Positions 33,086 to 41,534 of a stretch of 64,000 nt of DNA are shown one piece after another. Both the position numbers and the translations under genes were made by a program. How positions within the stretch are numbered: the stretch's first letter is position 1; every line of letters starts with the position of its first letter. Source of the stretch: Streptomyces uncialis (GTDB taxonomy: Bacteria > Actinomycetota > Actinomycetes > Streptomycetales > Streptomycetaceae); assembly GCF_036250755.1 (NCBI RefSeq), contig NZ_CP109583.1:8798001-8862000 (forward strand), given 5' to 3'. Under the pieces are notes generated by a model. The model was not told where the DNA came from. It did not search any database and saw only the letters and a program-made list of their open reading frames with translations.

Positions 33086-33943
33086 TCAGTCGGCCGGGCG
33101 CTCCGCCACGATCAGGACATAGCCCACCTCGGACAGGGTGGCGGCCTGGGAGAAGGAGTCGGCCGAGGCCAGGAACTCGATGTCGGCGCCTTCCTCGACC
33201 GCGGCTCCGGCCCGTCCCAGGAACTCAGGGATCTCGATGAAGGAACGGCGGACGTTCTCGCCGATGTCGGTGAACTCGACCACCTCGAAACCGGCCCCCC
33301 GCACCGCGGACCAGTGCTCGTCCGGCCCGGCGACCGACGGAGCCTGGAACACCTCGCACATATGGTCGACGATCTCCTTGGCCGCCCCGGTGGGCGGACG
33401 GCGCAGCAGGAAGTCGGAGATGACGACCCGTCCGCCCGGACGCAGCGTCCGGCGGATCTCACGGAGCGCTTCCGTCCGGTCCGACATATGAGTGAGCGAT
33501 TCGATGGCCCAGGCGGCGTCGAAGGACGCGTCGTCGAACGGCAGAGTCATGGCGTCCGCGAACGCGAAGCGGACCCGGTCGCCCAGTCCGGACCTCGCCG
33601 CCCGTGCCTGGGCCAGCTCGATCTCCTGATGGCTGATCGACACCCCGACGACATGCGCCCCGGAGGCCGCGGCCAGCCGCAGCGCGGGTCTGCCGGTGCC
33701 GCAGCCCACATCGAGCAGCCGCCGCCCCGACCCGGCCGGTACCCGCTCCGCCACCAGATCCGTGAGCCGGTCCGTGGCCTCCAGGAACGAGCTGCTGTCG
33801 GAGTCGCCCTCCCAGTAGCCGAAGTGGATGTTCCCGTCGGCCGCCCCGTCCACGAGCTCGGTGTTCCGGTCGTACAGCCCGCCGACGCCCGCCGCCGGGT
33901 GCGCGGCCTCCTCGTCTGCGTGTTCGTCGGTGTTCACGTTCAT
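33086..33943 (-). CDS. Class I SAM-dependent methyltransferase
   Basis: The 285-residue methyltransferase has SAM motif I LLDVGCGTGRPA (about residues 77-88), motif II region FAFADAMTLPFDDASFDAAW, and post-motif LRPGGRVVISDF. The N-terminal LYDRNTELVDGAADGNIHFGYW is characteristic of the natural-product O-/C-methyltransferase group that includes rifamycin 27-O-methyltransferase and EryG. ATG at 33943 has AGGGAG 6 nt upstream; the frame is open further to 34390 but that extension is Arg/Pro-rich and overlaps the next gene. It probably methylates a hydroxyl of the polyketide; the position is unknown. CGGTAA occurs 85 bp upstream (34028-34033). Nothing else is evident in 33944-34185. Confidence 0.92.
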   Translation of the reverse strand: MNVNTDEHADEEAAHPAAGVGGLYDRNTELVDGAADGNIHFGYWEGDSDSSSFLEATDRLTDLVAERVPAGSGRRLLDVGCGTGRPALRLAAASGAHVVGVSISHQEIELAQARAARSGLGDRVRFAFADAMTLPFDDASFDAAWAIESLTHMSDRTEALREIRRTLRPGGRVVISDFLLRRPPTGAAKEIVDHMCEVFQAPSVAGPDEHWSAVRGAGFEVVEFTDIGENVRRSFIEIPEFLGRAGAAVEEGADIEFLASADSFSQAATLSEVGYVLIVAERPAD

Positions 33944-34185
33944 GGGGGCTCCCTGCTGGAGTTGACGAACGGTCGGGGAAGACCTATCAGGCGATACGTA
34001 ACCGCCCCGCCTTGTTCCCCGCACGACCGGTAACCGCGCGGGAACCCACCGGCACCCCGGGGGTGTCGCGGAGCCCCCGGCGGCGCTCCGGTCCGGCGGC
34101 GGTGTGCTTCCGCCGCTTCGGGGGAACCGGGTCCCCGGCGGACTCGGAAGGGCCCGGGGGCCTCGGGCGTCCCGGTCGGCGGAGG

Positions 34186-34572
34186 TCAGGCGTCGGTGAC
34201 GGCGAGAGTGAGGACGACGCCGCTCGCGGGCTGCGTTCTCCGCAGCGCCTTGCGCTGGAGGTCGACCAGGTGGAACTGCCATGTGTACTTGCGGGCGAGC
34301 AGCTCGCGGACCCCGGACGGGTCGTCGAGGAGTTCGGCGGTCCCCTCGGCGCTGTGGGCGCCCTCGCGGACCCTGCCGCGTGCGTCGCACACCGTGATCA
34401 CCACCCGGGGGTCACGGCGCAGCCGTTTGACCTTCCAGGAGTCGCTGGGCGTCCAGACGTAGAGCTTCCCGTCCTTCTGCGCGAACCAGACGGGCGTGGC
34501 GACCCCCGTCCCGTCCGCCCGGAACGTGGTCAGGCTGATGTGCCGCGCGGTGGTGAACGGATCGGCGCTCAT
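34186..34572 (-). CDS. PPOX-class F420/flavin-binding split-barrel protein
   Basis: The 128-residue protein matches the small pyridoxamine-oxidase-like split barrel annotated as PPOX-class F420-dependent oxidoreductase (Rv2061 type). The pattern is ARHISLTTFRADGTGVATPVW, KLYVWTPSDSWKVKRLRRDPRVVITVCD, then GTAELLDDP. It has no membrane segment. It lies 149 nt downstream of the imine-reductase-like gene, same strand, so it may reduce or oxidise an intermediate of the same pathway. Whether it binds F420, FMN or another cofactor cannot be decided from the sequence. Confidence 0.85.
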   Translation of the reverse strand: MSADPFTTARHISLTTFRADGTGVATPVWFAQKDGKLYVWTPSDSWKVKRLRRDPRVVITVCDARGRVREGAHSAEGTAELLDDPSGVRELLARKYTWQFHLVDLQRKALRRTQPASGVVLTLAVTDA

Positions 34573-34721
34573 GCTGTCGGGCGCCGATCCGTCGGAGCTT
34601 CAGTTCCGTGCACCGGTTCAACTCCTTGGCGTCGGTGGTCGGGGGGCCGTACCCGGTTCCCGATGGGCTTGTGGTCGGTGGGACAGGTACGTGGGCGACC
34701 GGAGCGGCCCTTCGGCCGGTG

Positions 34722-35621
34722 TCATGCCGTTCGGCCCGGCCTTCTGAGCAGTTCGACCAGTACCGAGATGCTCTGGTCCCGATGGCCGTCGGCGATGGCC
34801 CGCCGGAGCAGGTCCTGGACGGGAGCGAGCCAGGCGACATCGATGCTCGCCCCCTCCTCCGACGCGCTGTCACGGACGAGCGACTCGATCCCGTCGTGGA
34901 AGATGCCCACCGAGGAGGCGGGATCGCCGTACTCGCCGGTGTCGACCTCTTCCGCGAGGGCGGGAAGGATGGCTCCGATCTTCTCCAGCCACGCGGCGGC
35001 GTACGGCGCCAGGCTGCCGGCCGGGCGGCCCCGCGCGGTGATGAGGGCGACGCCCTGGAGGAATCCGAGGAGGGTCGGCAACAGGATGCCGCCCAGCGCC
35101 GAGTCGTACAGCGCCGCGCTGTCCGGCTCGGCGCCGAGATGAACGGTGTCGCCGCCCAGCGCGCGCAGTGCCGCCGCGTGGTCGCCGAAGATGGCGTCGT
35201 CACCGCCGTACAACAAGAGCGTGTCCGGCGCGCCGACGGCCTCCGGCACACTCATGACCGCACCGTCGAGGAACGCCGCCCCGTGCTCCGCCGCCCAGCC
35301 GGCCATCTCGCGCGCGCCCTGGGGGGTGCCGCTGTTCAGCGTGACCAGCGTACGGCCGGCCAGCGCCTCGACCGCCGGTCCCAGACACCGACGTGTGACG
35401 TCGTACGTGGTCAGACAGGTGACGATCAGTGGACTCGCGCGGACGGCCGCTTCGACGGCCGCCTCGTGCACCGCGCCCTTCTCCATGAGTCGCGCGGCCT
35501 TCGCGGGGCTGCGATTCCACACCGTGGTCGGATGTCCGGTCCTGATGAACGCCTCCGCGAGCGCGGCACCCATCGCACCCAGCCCGATGACCGTCACGGG
35601 TGCGTGCTTCTCCCCAGCCAT
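34722..35621 (-). CDS. Imine-reductase-family NAD(P)-dependent oxidoreductase
   Basis: The 299-residue protein has an N-terminal Rossmann domain (VTVIGLGAMGAALA, residues 9-22, then TTVWNRSPAKA, whose Asn-Arg favours NADPH) and an all-helical C-terminal dimerisation domain. The segment SAALYDSALGGILLPTLLGFLQG matches the conserved interdomain helix of imine reductases, where beta-hydroxyacid dehydrogenases would have a catalytic Lys. ATG at 35621 has GGAG about 8 nt upstream. Imine reductases reduce cyclic imines such as 1-piperideines. In a cluster with an aminotransferase this points to reduction of a ring imine, which is an inference; other members reduce different substrates. Confidence 0.85.
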   Translation of the reverse strand: MAGEKHAPVTVIGLGAMGAALAEAFIRTGHPTTVWNRSPAKAARLMEKGAVHEAAVEAAVRASPLIVTCLTTYDVTRRCLGPAVEALAGRTLVTLNSGTPQGAREMAGWAAEHGAAFLDGAVMSVPEAVGAPDTLLLYGGDDAIFGDHAAALRALGGDTVHLGAEPDSAALYDSALGGILLPTLLGFLQGVALITARGRPAGSLAPYAAAWLEKIGAILPALAEEVDTGEYGDPASSVGIFHDGIESLVRDSASEEGASIDVAWLAPVQDLLRRAIADGHRDQSISVLVELLRRPGRTA

Positions 35622-35969
35622 GTGCGACTCCAGTCCACCGTCATGCTCTCGGATTGTTTCGGAATCCTCGAATCACGGATATCGGTCAGGTCTGTTACCG
35701 GCCCTCGTCGCCCATGGTGCGCCTTCGCCGGGTTTCCAACAAGGGCGCGTATTCGGCTGTGGCCACCTCTCACCCCGGGGAGCGAAAAGCGACCCGTCGA
35801 CGGAACTCGATTGCCCAAGTACGAGAAATTACCGGCGAATGAGAGCGGGATGAACACCCCTCGCTCCGTTTGCTGTCAGCCCGTCCCCACGTAGACATGT
35901 CGTTGTGCGGGTGACTTCCCGGCGCGGGCAGGTACCCGCGGCGTCGGTCGTACGGCCGCGACGCCGAGG
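35622..35969. promoter_or_regulatory. 348-bp intergenic region upstream of the imine-reductase-like gene
   Basis: No convincing gene. It has two TTACCG copies (35695-35700 and 35829-35834), the motif shared with other promoters of this cluster. It probably holds the promoter of the 35621-to-33086 gene group. Confidence 0.4.
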
Positions 35970-37271
35970 TCAACCCTTCCGCGGTCCGATCACCCGACGC
36001 ATGATCGCGGGCCGGGCCAACGCCAGCGGACTGTCCAGCGCTCCCGCGACGCGAACGAATGCGGCCGCTACCGTCGCGTCATGCTGCGCGGCCGCCACCA
36101 TACGGCGCAGATACCATGAAGCGACTCCCGAACCGGGTGCCCGGAAGCCCTTCACACCAGGAAGGAAGGAGTCGGAGAGGCTTGAGAACAACCACGGTTC
36201 GAGCACCACTCGCGCCGCGTCCCGGAAGAATCCTCGATGGATACCGTCGAGCCCTTCACGCAACCGCTCTTGAAGAACCAGCGCATACGCTGCCGAAGAC
36301 ATGATTCCCGTACCGTAAAGGGGATTCAGGACCGCCAGAGCGTCCCCTGTCACCAACAGCCCCTCGGGGAAACGTGACAGTCGGTCGTAGCGGCGCCGAA
36401 AGGTCCTGGGCACCTGGAAGGAATGCACCTCGGGCGACACCCGCGCCGACCGGATGACCTCCCACACATCGGGAGGGGCCAGGGCCTCCGCCTGGGCCAT
36501 CAACCGGTCGGGGTCCACGCTCGGACGGTGATCGCCGTAGCCGAAGACCGTCATCGTCCACTGCCCCGCCTCCTGGACGGTGAAGTAGAAGCCCCGTGGG
36601 CGATCCAGCCTCGGTCCCACCACGATCGCCCGATCGTGGCCCAGTACGTCCGGCGCGCACTCCACCAACCGGCTCGCGTAACCCAGGTTCACCTGGACCC
36701 GGTCCTCCCGGGGTGCCTCATATCCCATCTCGCCCAACCAGCCCCGGGCGCGGCCTCCGCGGCCTGTCGCGTCGACCACCAGCTCCGCCGTGAGATCCTC
36801 GGCCTCGCCGTCGTCGATACGAGCGATTCTGACCCCCGTCACCCGACCGGGCGGGCCGGAGATCGGGGCCACCGCCTCCCATCCGAACCGCGTCGTCACA
36901 TTCGTATGAGCGCGTACCCTTGAGCGAATCCCTTCCTCAAGAAACGGCCTGCTCGCCCACACGGTTTCCAGTTCGCTCTTCGACTGGCGGAACTGATGGC
37001 CGTAGTAATTGATCCGATGCTGGTCCAGCATCCCCACGCGGAGCCCGCCGCTCGCGATGAACTCCTCGCCGAGCCCCTGAAACAAACGCTCCAGCAGCGG
37101 TGCCGCTTTCAACGCGAGAACATGCGGATGCCATCCCTGTGGAACGCCGCGCCGTGGATCCGCGCTCCCGCCGCCATCACGCTCCACCAGCGTCACTCGC
37201 TCAAAATGACCCGCCAGCACATGCGCGGCCATCAACCCGCTCATCCCGCCGCCCAGCACCACCGCATTCAT
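35970..37271 (-). CDS. FAD-dependent epoxidase/monooxygenase, LasC/MonCI-like
   Basis: The 433-residue flavoprotein starts with the FAD dinucleotide fold MNAVVLGGGMSGLMAAHVL and continues with RRGVPQGWHPHVLAL, ELVVDATGRGGRARGWL and the second FAD motif LLVTGDALAVLNPLYGTG. This set is the pattern of the polyketide epoxidase group (LasC of lasalocid, MonCI of monensin). No C-terminal membrane helix is evident. ATG at 37271 is chosen because the FAD fold begins at once; the frame stays open to 37355 and a start there cannot be excluded. The likely role is epoxidation or hydroxylation of an olefin in the polyketide. It is probably the right-hand limit of the cluster. Confidence 0.87.
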   Translation of the reverse strand: MNAVVLGGGMSGLMAAHVLAGHFERVTLVERDGGGSADPRRGVPQGWHPHVLALKAAPLLERLFQGLGEEFIASGGLRVGMLDQHRINYYGHQFRQSKSELETVWASRPFLEEGIRSRVRAHTNVTTRFGWEAVAPISGPPGRVTGVRIARIDDGEAEDLTAELVVDATGRGGRARGWLGEMGYEAPREDRVQVNLGYASRLVECAPDVLGHDRAIVVGPRLDRPRGFYFTVQEAGQWTMTVFGYGDHRPSVDPDRLMAQAEALAPPDVWEVIRSARVSPEVHSFQVPRTFRRRYDRLSRFPEGLLVTGDALAVLNPLYGTGIMSSAAYALVLQERLREGLDGIHRGFFRDAARVVLEPWLFSSLSDSFLPGVKGFRAPGSGVASWYLRRMVAAAQHDATVAAAFVRVAGALDSPLALARPAIMRRVIGPRKG

Positions 37272-37785
37272 CCCCAACACCAACCCCACCCCTTTCAGTT
37301 GGTCGGCATGCAAGCCGGTGCCCGCTCGCCTCTTTCCCTCCCCGATATCGGCCATGTCACCCCACCGCTACACCGCTACCACCCGAACGGGCGACCGTGG
37401 AACCGATGAAAACCCGTCAAAATATCCGCCCGCTCAAATCCGGTCCTATGTGGGCCGACTTGTGAAGGTCGCGAATCATGAGCAGCCCGAAGGTGAAGGA
37501 ATCCGGAGTTCGCGCGAAATCCTGCCGGTCGGTGATCGTTATCGGCGTGCCGGGCAGGAGCGATGCGGGGAGCGGGGGTCAGCACCGGCTGGATGCGGGG
37601 CGGAGGCCGACACCGGCCGCGGGGCGGGGAGGGTATGTCGGGCCGCCGTCCGGCCCTGCGAGGCCGGGAGGGTGTGGCGGGGTGCTGTCGAACCCTGGGG
37701 GCGGGGTGCGCGCGTCGGCCGTCGTCGGAGCGAGGCCGAAGCCGTCACGCGGCCGTGGGTCCGCCCGGCGGCGACGGCCCGGGGG
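37272..37785. other. Intergenic stretch with no recognised feature
   Basis: Roughly 510 bp between the epoxidase start and the GntR stop. Short ORFs here have arginine/proline-rich, low-information translations. I see no RNA gene or strong hairpin. It may mark the border between the biosynthetic cluster and primary metabolism. Confidence 0.5.
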
Positions 37786-38445
37786 TCACTCGCCTCGCTG
37801 GGCGGCCATGACGTGATCGCGGGCGCCTTCGACATGCGCCGTGATCACGTGGCGCAGCGCCGCCGCGTCACGGTCGCGCAGCGCGTCGACCATCCGCTGG
37901 TGTTCGTCGTCGATGCGGTCGAGGTCGTGGCCCGAGCGCGCCCAGCGCCGGCTGTACGGCTCGACGAGGTGCAGCAGCTGGTCGACGAAGCGCAGGGTGA
38001 GCCGTCGCTCGGAGAGGGCGTAGATACGCCGGTGGAACTCGTAGTTGAGGGAGGCCCGGCCCGCGGCGTCGCCGCCCTGGCGGCGCATCTCGTCGGCGAG
38101 GTCCTGGAGTTCGTCGATGTCCCGGTCGCGGCAGCCGCGCACGATCTCGTCGGCCAGGTGCGGCTCCATCTGGAGGCGCAGTTCGAAGAGTTCGGCGATC
38201 TCGCCGTGGCTGAGCTCGGCGACGACCATGCCGCGCTGCGGCCGCACTTCGATCAGGCCCTCGGCGGCCAGCGTGTGCATGGCCTCGCGCAGGGGGATGC
38301 GGCTCACCTTCAGCTCGGTCGCGAGCTTCTCCTGCACCAGACGGGTGCCCGGGAGCAGTCCGCCGTCGCGGATGGAGGTGCGTAGCCGTTCGGCGATGAC
38401 GCCGGCGCTGTTGCTCGTGCGGGGGGTCCGTGCTGCTCGGGTCAC
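37786..38445 (-). CDS. GntR-family transcriptional regulator, FadR/FCD subfamily
   Basis: The 219-residue protein has an N-terminal winged helix (VIAERLRTSIRDGGLLPGTRL, then VSRIPLREAMHTLAAEGLI) and a C-terminal FCD ligand-binding domain with the metal-binding Asp/His pattern (ELRLQMEPHLADE, NYEFHRRIYAL, DEHQRMVDAL, HVEGARDHV). The start is GTG at 38445. It is divergent from the 2-hydroxyglutarate oxidase gene across a 126-bp region holding two TGTATACA palindromes, so it is most likely a repressor of that operon relieved by a hydroxy- or keto-acid. Confidence 0.92.
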   Translation of the reverse strand: MTRAARTPRTSNSAGVIAERLRTSIRDGGLLPGTRLVQEKLATELKVSRIPLREAMHTLAAEGLIEVRPQRGMVVAELSHGEIAELFELRLQMEPHLADEIVRGCRDRDIDELQDLADEMRRQGGDAAGRASLNYEFHRRIYALSERRLTLRFVDQLLHLVEPYSRRWARSGHDLDRIDDEHQRMVDALRDRDAAALRHVITAHVEGARDHVMAAQRGE

Positions 38446-38483
38446 CTCGACACTCTATCCCGGTCTCTTGTGCACCCACGTAG

Positions 38484-38531
38484 CGGCTGTATACATTCAC
38501 CTCTCCAGTCGCAGCGACTGTATACAGCCGC
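38484..38531. promoter_or_regulatory. Twin GntR/FadR-type operator
   Basis: GCGGCTGTATACA on the left and its exact reverse complement on the right form a long inverted repeat. Each arm also contains the self-palindrome TGTATACA (38488-38495 and 38519-38526). The two palindromes are 31 bp apart, about three helical turns, so bound dimers would face the same side. The core fits the GTATAC-type operators of the FCD subfamily. Confidence 0.8.
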
Positions 38532-38571
38532 TGCGGATCGTCTGTTCCACGCCACCAGAAAGGGCCACCGG

Positions 38572-39819
38572 ATGTCACGTGACGTCGACGTCGCCGTCAT
38601 CGGAGGGGGGCTGCTCGGGCTCGCCACAGCCCGGGCGCTGCTGCGGGCCCGCCCGGATCTGTCCGTCACGGTCCTGGAGAAGGAGGCGCACTGGGGCGCC
38701 CACCAGTCCGGGCACAACAGCAACGTCATCCACAGCGGCCTGTACTACGCGCCCGGCTCCCTCAAGGCCCGGCTGGCCCGGGCCGGCGGGGAGGAGATGA
38801 TCCGGTACTGCGAGCAGCACGAGGTGCCCGTCAAGCGCACCGGGAAGCTCGTGGTGGCCACGTCCACGTCCCAGCTCCCGGGACTGGACGCGCTCGCGGA
38901 GCGCGGCCGGGCGAACGGTGTCACGGTCCAGCGGCTGAGCCGCGCCGAGTTCGCCGAACGGGAACCGCATGTCGCGGGGGTCGCCGCGCTGTCGGTCGCC
39001 GACACCGCCATGACCGACTTCGCCCAGGTGTGCCGGGCGCTGGCGGCCGAGCTGAACGCACTCGGCGCCCAGCTGCGCACCCGGTCGCCGGCCCTCTCCT
39101 TCACCGCCACCGCGGACCGGACCGTGATCCACACCCCTGGTGAGGAACTGCGGGCCCGGACCCTCGTGAACTGCGCGGGCCTGCACAGCGACAAGATCGC
39201 GACGGCGGCCGGTGACCGCCCGACGGTACGGATCATGCCCTTCCGCGGCGAGTACGCCGAGATCAGGCCCGGCCGCCGAGGGCTGGTCAACAACCCCGTC
39301 TACCCCGTGCCCGACCCCGAGCTCCCCTTCCTCGGCGTGCACATCACCCCGATGCTCGACGGCTCCGTCCACGTGGGACCCAACGCCGTCCCCGCGCTGG
39401 CCCGTCAGGGCTACCGCTGGCGCGACGTCGACCCCCGTATGGTGGCCGAGCTGCTGCGGGACCCGGCGCTGCGCGGCCTCACCCGGCGCTTCTGGCGGCA
39501 CGGGGTCACCGAGATCAGCCGCTCGCTGATCTGGCCGCTGTTCGTCCGCGATGTCCGCCGTCTGGTCCCGGAGATCGAGAGCAAGGACATGCGGCGGCAC
39601 GGAAGCGGCGTCCGCGCGCAAGCCGTCACGGCGGACGGGCGACTGGTCGACGACTTCGTCATCAGCCGCACCCCGCGCGCCGTCCATGTGCTCAACGCGC
39701 CGTCACCCGCGGCCACATCGAGCCTGCGTATCGGAAGCCGGATCGCCGCCGACGTCTTCGAACAGCTCGGCCACGAGGATTCCGCCCGCACCGTACGCGA
39801 AGAGTCCGCCGCGGCCTGA
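38572..39819 (+). CDS. lhgO: L-2-hydroxyglutarate oxidase/dehydrogenase (LhgO type)
   Basis: The 415-residue FAD-dependent DAO-family enzyme oxidises L-2-hydroxyglutarate to 2-oxoglutarate. It has the Rossmann motif VAVIGGGLLGLATARALL at its start, HQSGHNSNVIHSGLYYAPGSLKA (the LhgO/YgaF signature), LVNCAGLHSDKIA, MPFRGEYAEI and the C-terminal NAPSPAATSSLRIG. ATG at 38572 has AGAAAGG upstream; the longer open frame to 38470 would run through the operator and is rejected. It is followed after 84 nt by an organic-acid transporter, forming a small catabolic operon under the divergent GntR regulator. Confidence 0.92.
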   Translation: MSRDVDVAVIGGGLLGLATARALLRARPDLSVTVLEKEAHWGAHQSGHNSNVIHSGLYYAPGSLKARLARAGGEEMIRYCEQHEVPVKRTGKLVVATSTSQLPGLDALAERGRANGVTVQRLSRAEFAEREPHVAGVAALSVADTAMTDFAQVCRALAAELNALGAQLRTRSPALSFTATADRTVIHTPGEELRARTLVNCAGLHSDKIATAAGDRPTVRIMPFRGEYAEIRPGRRGLVNNPVYPVPDPELPFLGVHITPMLDGSVHVGPNAVPALARQGYRWRDVDPRMVAELLRDPALRGLTRRFWRHGVTEISRSLIWPLFVRDVRRLVPEIESKDMRRHGSGVRAQAVTADGRLVDDFVISRTPRAVHVLNAPSPAATSSLRIGSRIAADVFEQLGHEDSARTVREESAAA

Positions 39820-39903
39820 CCGCTCCCCGCAGTCGCAGGCCCCGCCGCCTCTTCCCCTTCCCCTCTCTTCCCCTCTTCTTTCAACGGAGATCGAGGACAG
39901 CTC

Positions 39904-41289
39904 ATGGCGAACGCCCCGCACAACCCCGGACCGCCTCCCGCCGTCGCGCGCCGCCGCGTCGCCACCGCCACCATCGTGGGCTCGGCGCTGGAGTGGTACG
40001 ACTTCTATCTCTACGCCTCCATGGCCGCGCTGGTCTTCGGCAAGATCTTCTTCCCGCAGAGCGATGACGCGGCCGGCACCATGGCCGCTTTCGCGACCTT
40101 CGCGGCCGGATTCCTGGCCCGCCCGCTGGGCGGCATCATGTTCGGTCACCTCGCCGACCGCATCGGCCGACGGAACGTACTGATCATCACCTTCGTCCTG
40201 ATGGGCATCTCCACAGGGCTGATCGGACTGCTGCCGACCTACGAGTCCGTCGGCGTCGCGGCGCCGATCGCCCTGGTGGTCCTGCGTATCTTCCAGGGTC
40301 TCGGAGCCGGGGCCGAGTACAGCAGCGCGGCGGTGGTCGCCTATGAGCACGCCGACGAGAACCGGCGCGGCCGGCAGGGCGCCTGGCCGGCCCTGGGACT
40401 CAACCTCGGACTGCTGCTGTCGTCGCTGACCGTCACGGTGCTCACCAGCCTGGACGAGGAGATACTCCTGACCTGGGGCTGGCGCGTCCCGTTCGTCGCG
40501 AGCTTCGCCCTCGCGGGCGTGGGCCTGTGGGTGCGCAGCCGCGTCCCCGAGTCACCCGACTTCCACCAGAACAAGAAGGAGCAGGAGGGCTCCGCCCAGC
40601 AGCTGCCGTTCGTCACCCTGCTGCGCAAGCAGCGACGCGGCCTCCTCGTGGTCCTGGCCGTCTCCTTGGGCTACAACGCCCTCAGCTACATCTTCAAGAC
40701 CTTCTCCCTGGCCTATCTCTCGGACTTCCAGGACGTCTCGGCGAGCGTCGGGGCGTTCGGAGTCACCCTGGCCAGTGCCACCGCCATCGTCACCGTGCCG
40801 CTCTTCGGGTGGGCGAGCGACCGCTTCGGCAGCCGCAAGGTCCTCGCGTGCGGCGGCGTCGCCTCGGCGCTCTTCGCCTTCCCGTTCTTCGTGCTGCTCG
40901 ACACCCAGAACTCGGTCGTGATCTGGGTGTGCCTGATCATCGCGACGGGCGTGCTGGCACCGGCCATGTTCGCCCCGCAAGGCGCCTTCCTCTCCCGGCA
41001 GTTCCCGGCGGACGTCCGGGTCAGCGGGGTCGGCACCGGACGGGAGCTCGGCGCGGCCCTCTCGGGCGGCCTGGCCCCGCTGGCGGCCCTGGCCATCGTC
41101 GGCGCCAGCGCGACCAACGCCACCTGGGGCGTCTCCCTCATCCTGATCGTCGGAGCCGTCGTGGTGGTCATCGGCGCCTTCTTCGACCAGGGCACCCGCC
41201 CGGCCGCCTCACCCGCCGTGCGACAGGACCCCGACCCGGAGGACCGGACCCCGGACCGGGACGACGTCCCCGTGCGCCAGGCCCACTGA
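39904..41289 (+). CDS. MHS-family MFS transporter, likely organic-acid permease
   Basis: The 461-residue protein has about 12 hydrophobic segments. The metabolite:H+ symporter signature is visible: SALEWYDFYLYASMAALVF in helix 1, RPLGGIMFGHLADRIGRR in the loop 2-3 region, and LRIFQGLGAGAEYSSA in helix 4. Family members carry 2-oxoglutarate, shikimate, citrate or proline. Its operon partner is the 2-hydroxyglutarate oxidase, so a 2-hydroxy- or 2-oxo-dicarboxylate is a reasonable guess. GAGGACAGCTC precedes the ATG. A strong hairpin lies 46 nt after the stop. Confidence 0.92.
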   Translation: MANAPHNPGPPPAVARRRVATATIVGSALEWYDFYLYASMAALVFGKIFFPQSDDAAGTMAAFATFAAGFLARPLGGIMFGHLADRIGRRNVLIITFVLMGISTGLIGLLPTYESVGVAAPIALVVLRIFQGLGAGAEYSSAAVVAYEHADENRRGRQGAWPALGLNLGLLLSSLTVTVLTSLDEEILLTWGWRVPFVASFALAGVGLWVRSRVPESPDFHQNKKEQEGSAQQLPFVTLLRKQRRGLLVVLAVSLGYNALSYIFKTFSLAYLSDFQDVSASVGAFGVTLASATAIVTVPLFGWASDRFGSRKVLACGGVASALFAFPFFVLLDTQNSVVIWVCLIIATGVLAPAMFAPQGAFLSRQFPADVRVSGVGTGRELGAALSGGLAPLAALAIVGASATNATWGVSLILIVGAVVVVIGAFFDQGTRPAASPAVRQDPDPEDRTPDRDDVPVRQAH

Positions 41290-41335
41290 CACCCGGGCCC
41301 AGGCCGGGGAGCCGTTGAGCGGGCCGACCGCACCA

Positions 41336-41365
41336 GGCGGGACGGGGCAAGTGCCCCGTCCCGCC
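41336..41365 (+). terminator. Hairpin terminator after the transporter
   Basis: A perfect 14-bp inverted repeat (GGCGGGACGGGGCA and its complement) with a 2-nt centre follows the transporter gene by 46 nt. No U-tract. It separates the operon from the convergent b-like gene. Confidence 0.75.
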
Positions 41366-41534
41366 TTCCGGTTGAGCCGCCGCTGAACGCGCGGGGTGGC
41401 ATGGTCGGCCCACCGTTCGAGGTCCGCCGTGCAGGGATTCACCCCGGACAGCCCACTCCACCGCCAAAGCCGTCCGCTGCGCGAGACCCGGAGGCGCGGC
41501 AGGAACCGACCGGCGCAGGAACCGACCTGTCTGG

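Noticed and set aside
33086..34390. 434-residue version of the methyltransferase
   Set aside because: The extra N-terminus is Arg/Pro-rich and overlaps the PPOX gene; ATG 33943 has a good ribosome-binding site and precedes the conserved region.
38470..38571. Longer start for the hydroxyglutarate oxidase
   Set aside because: The added codons translate the palindromic operator itself, and the FAD fold begins right after ATG 38572.
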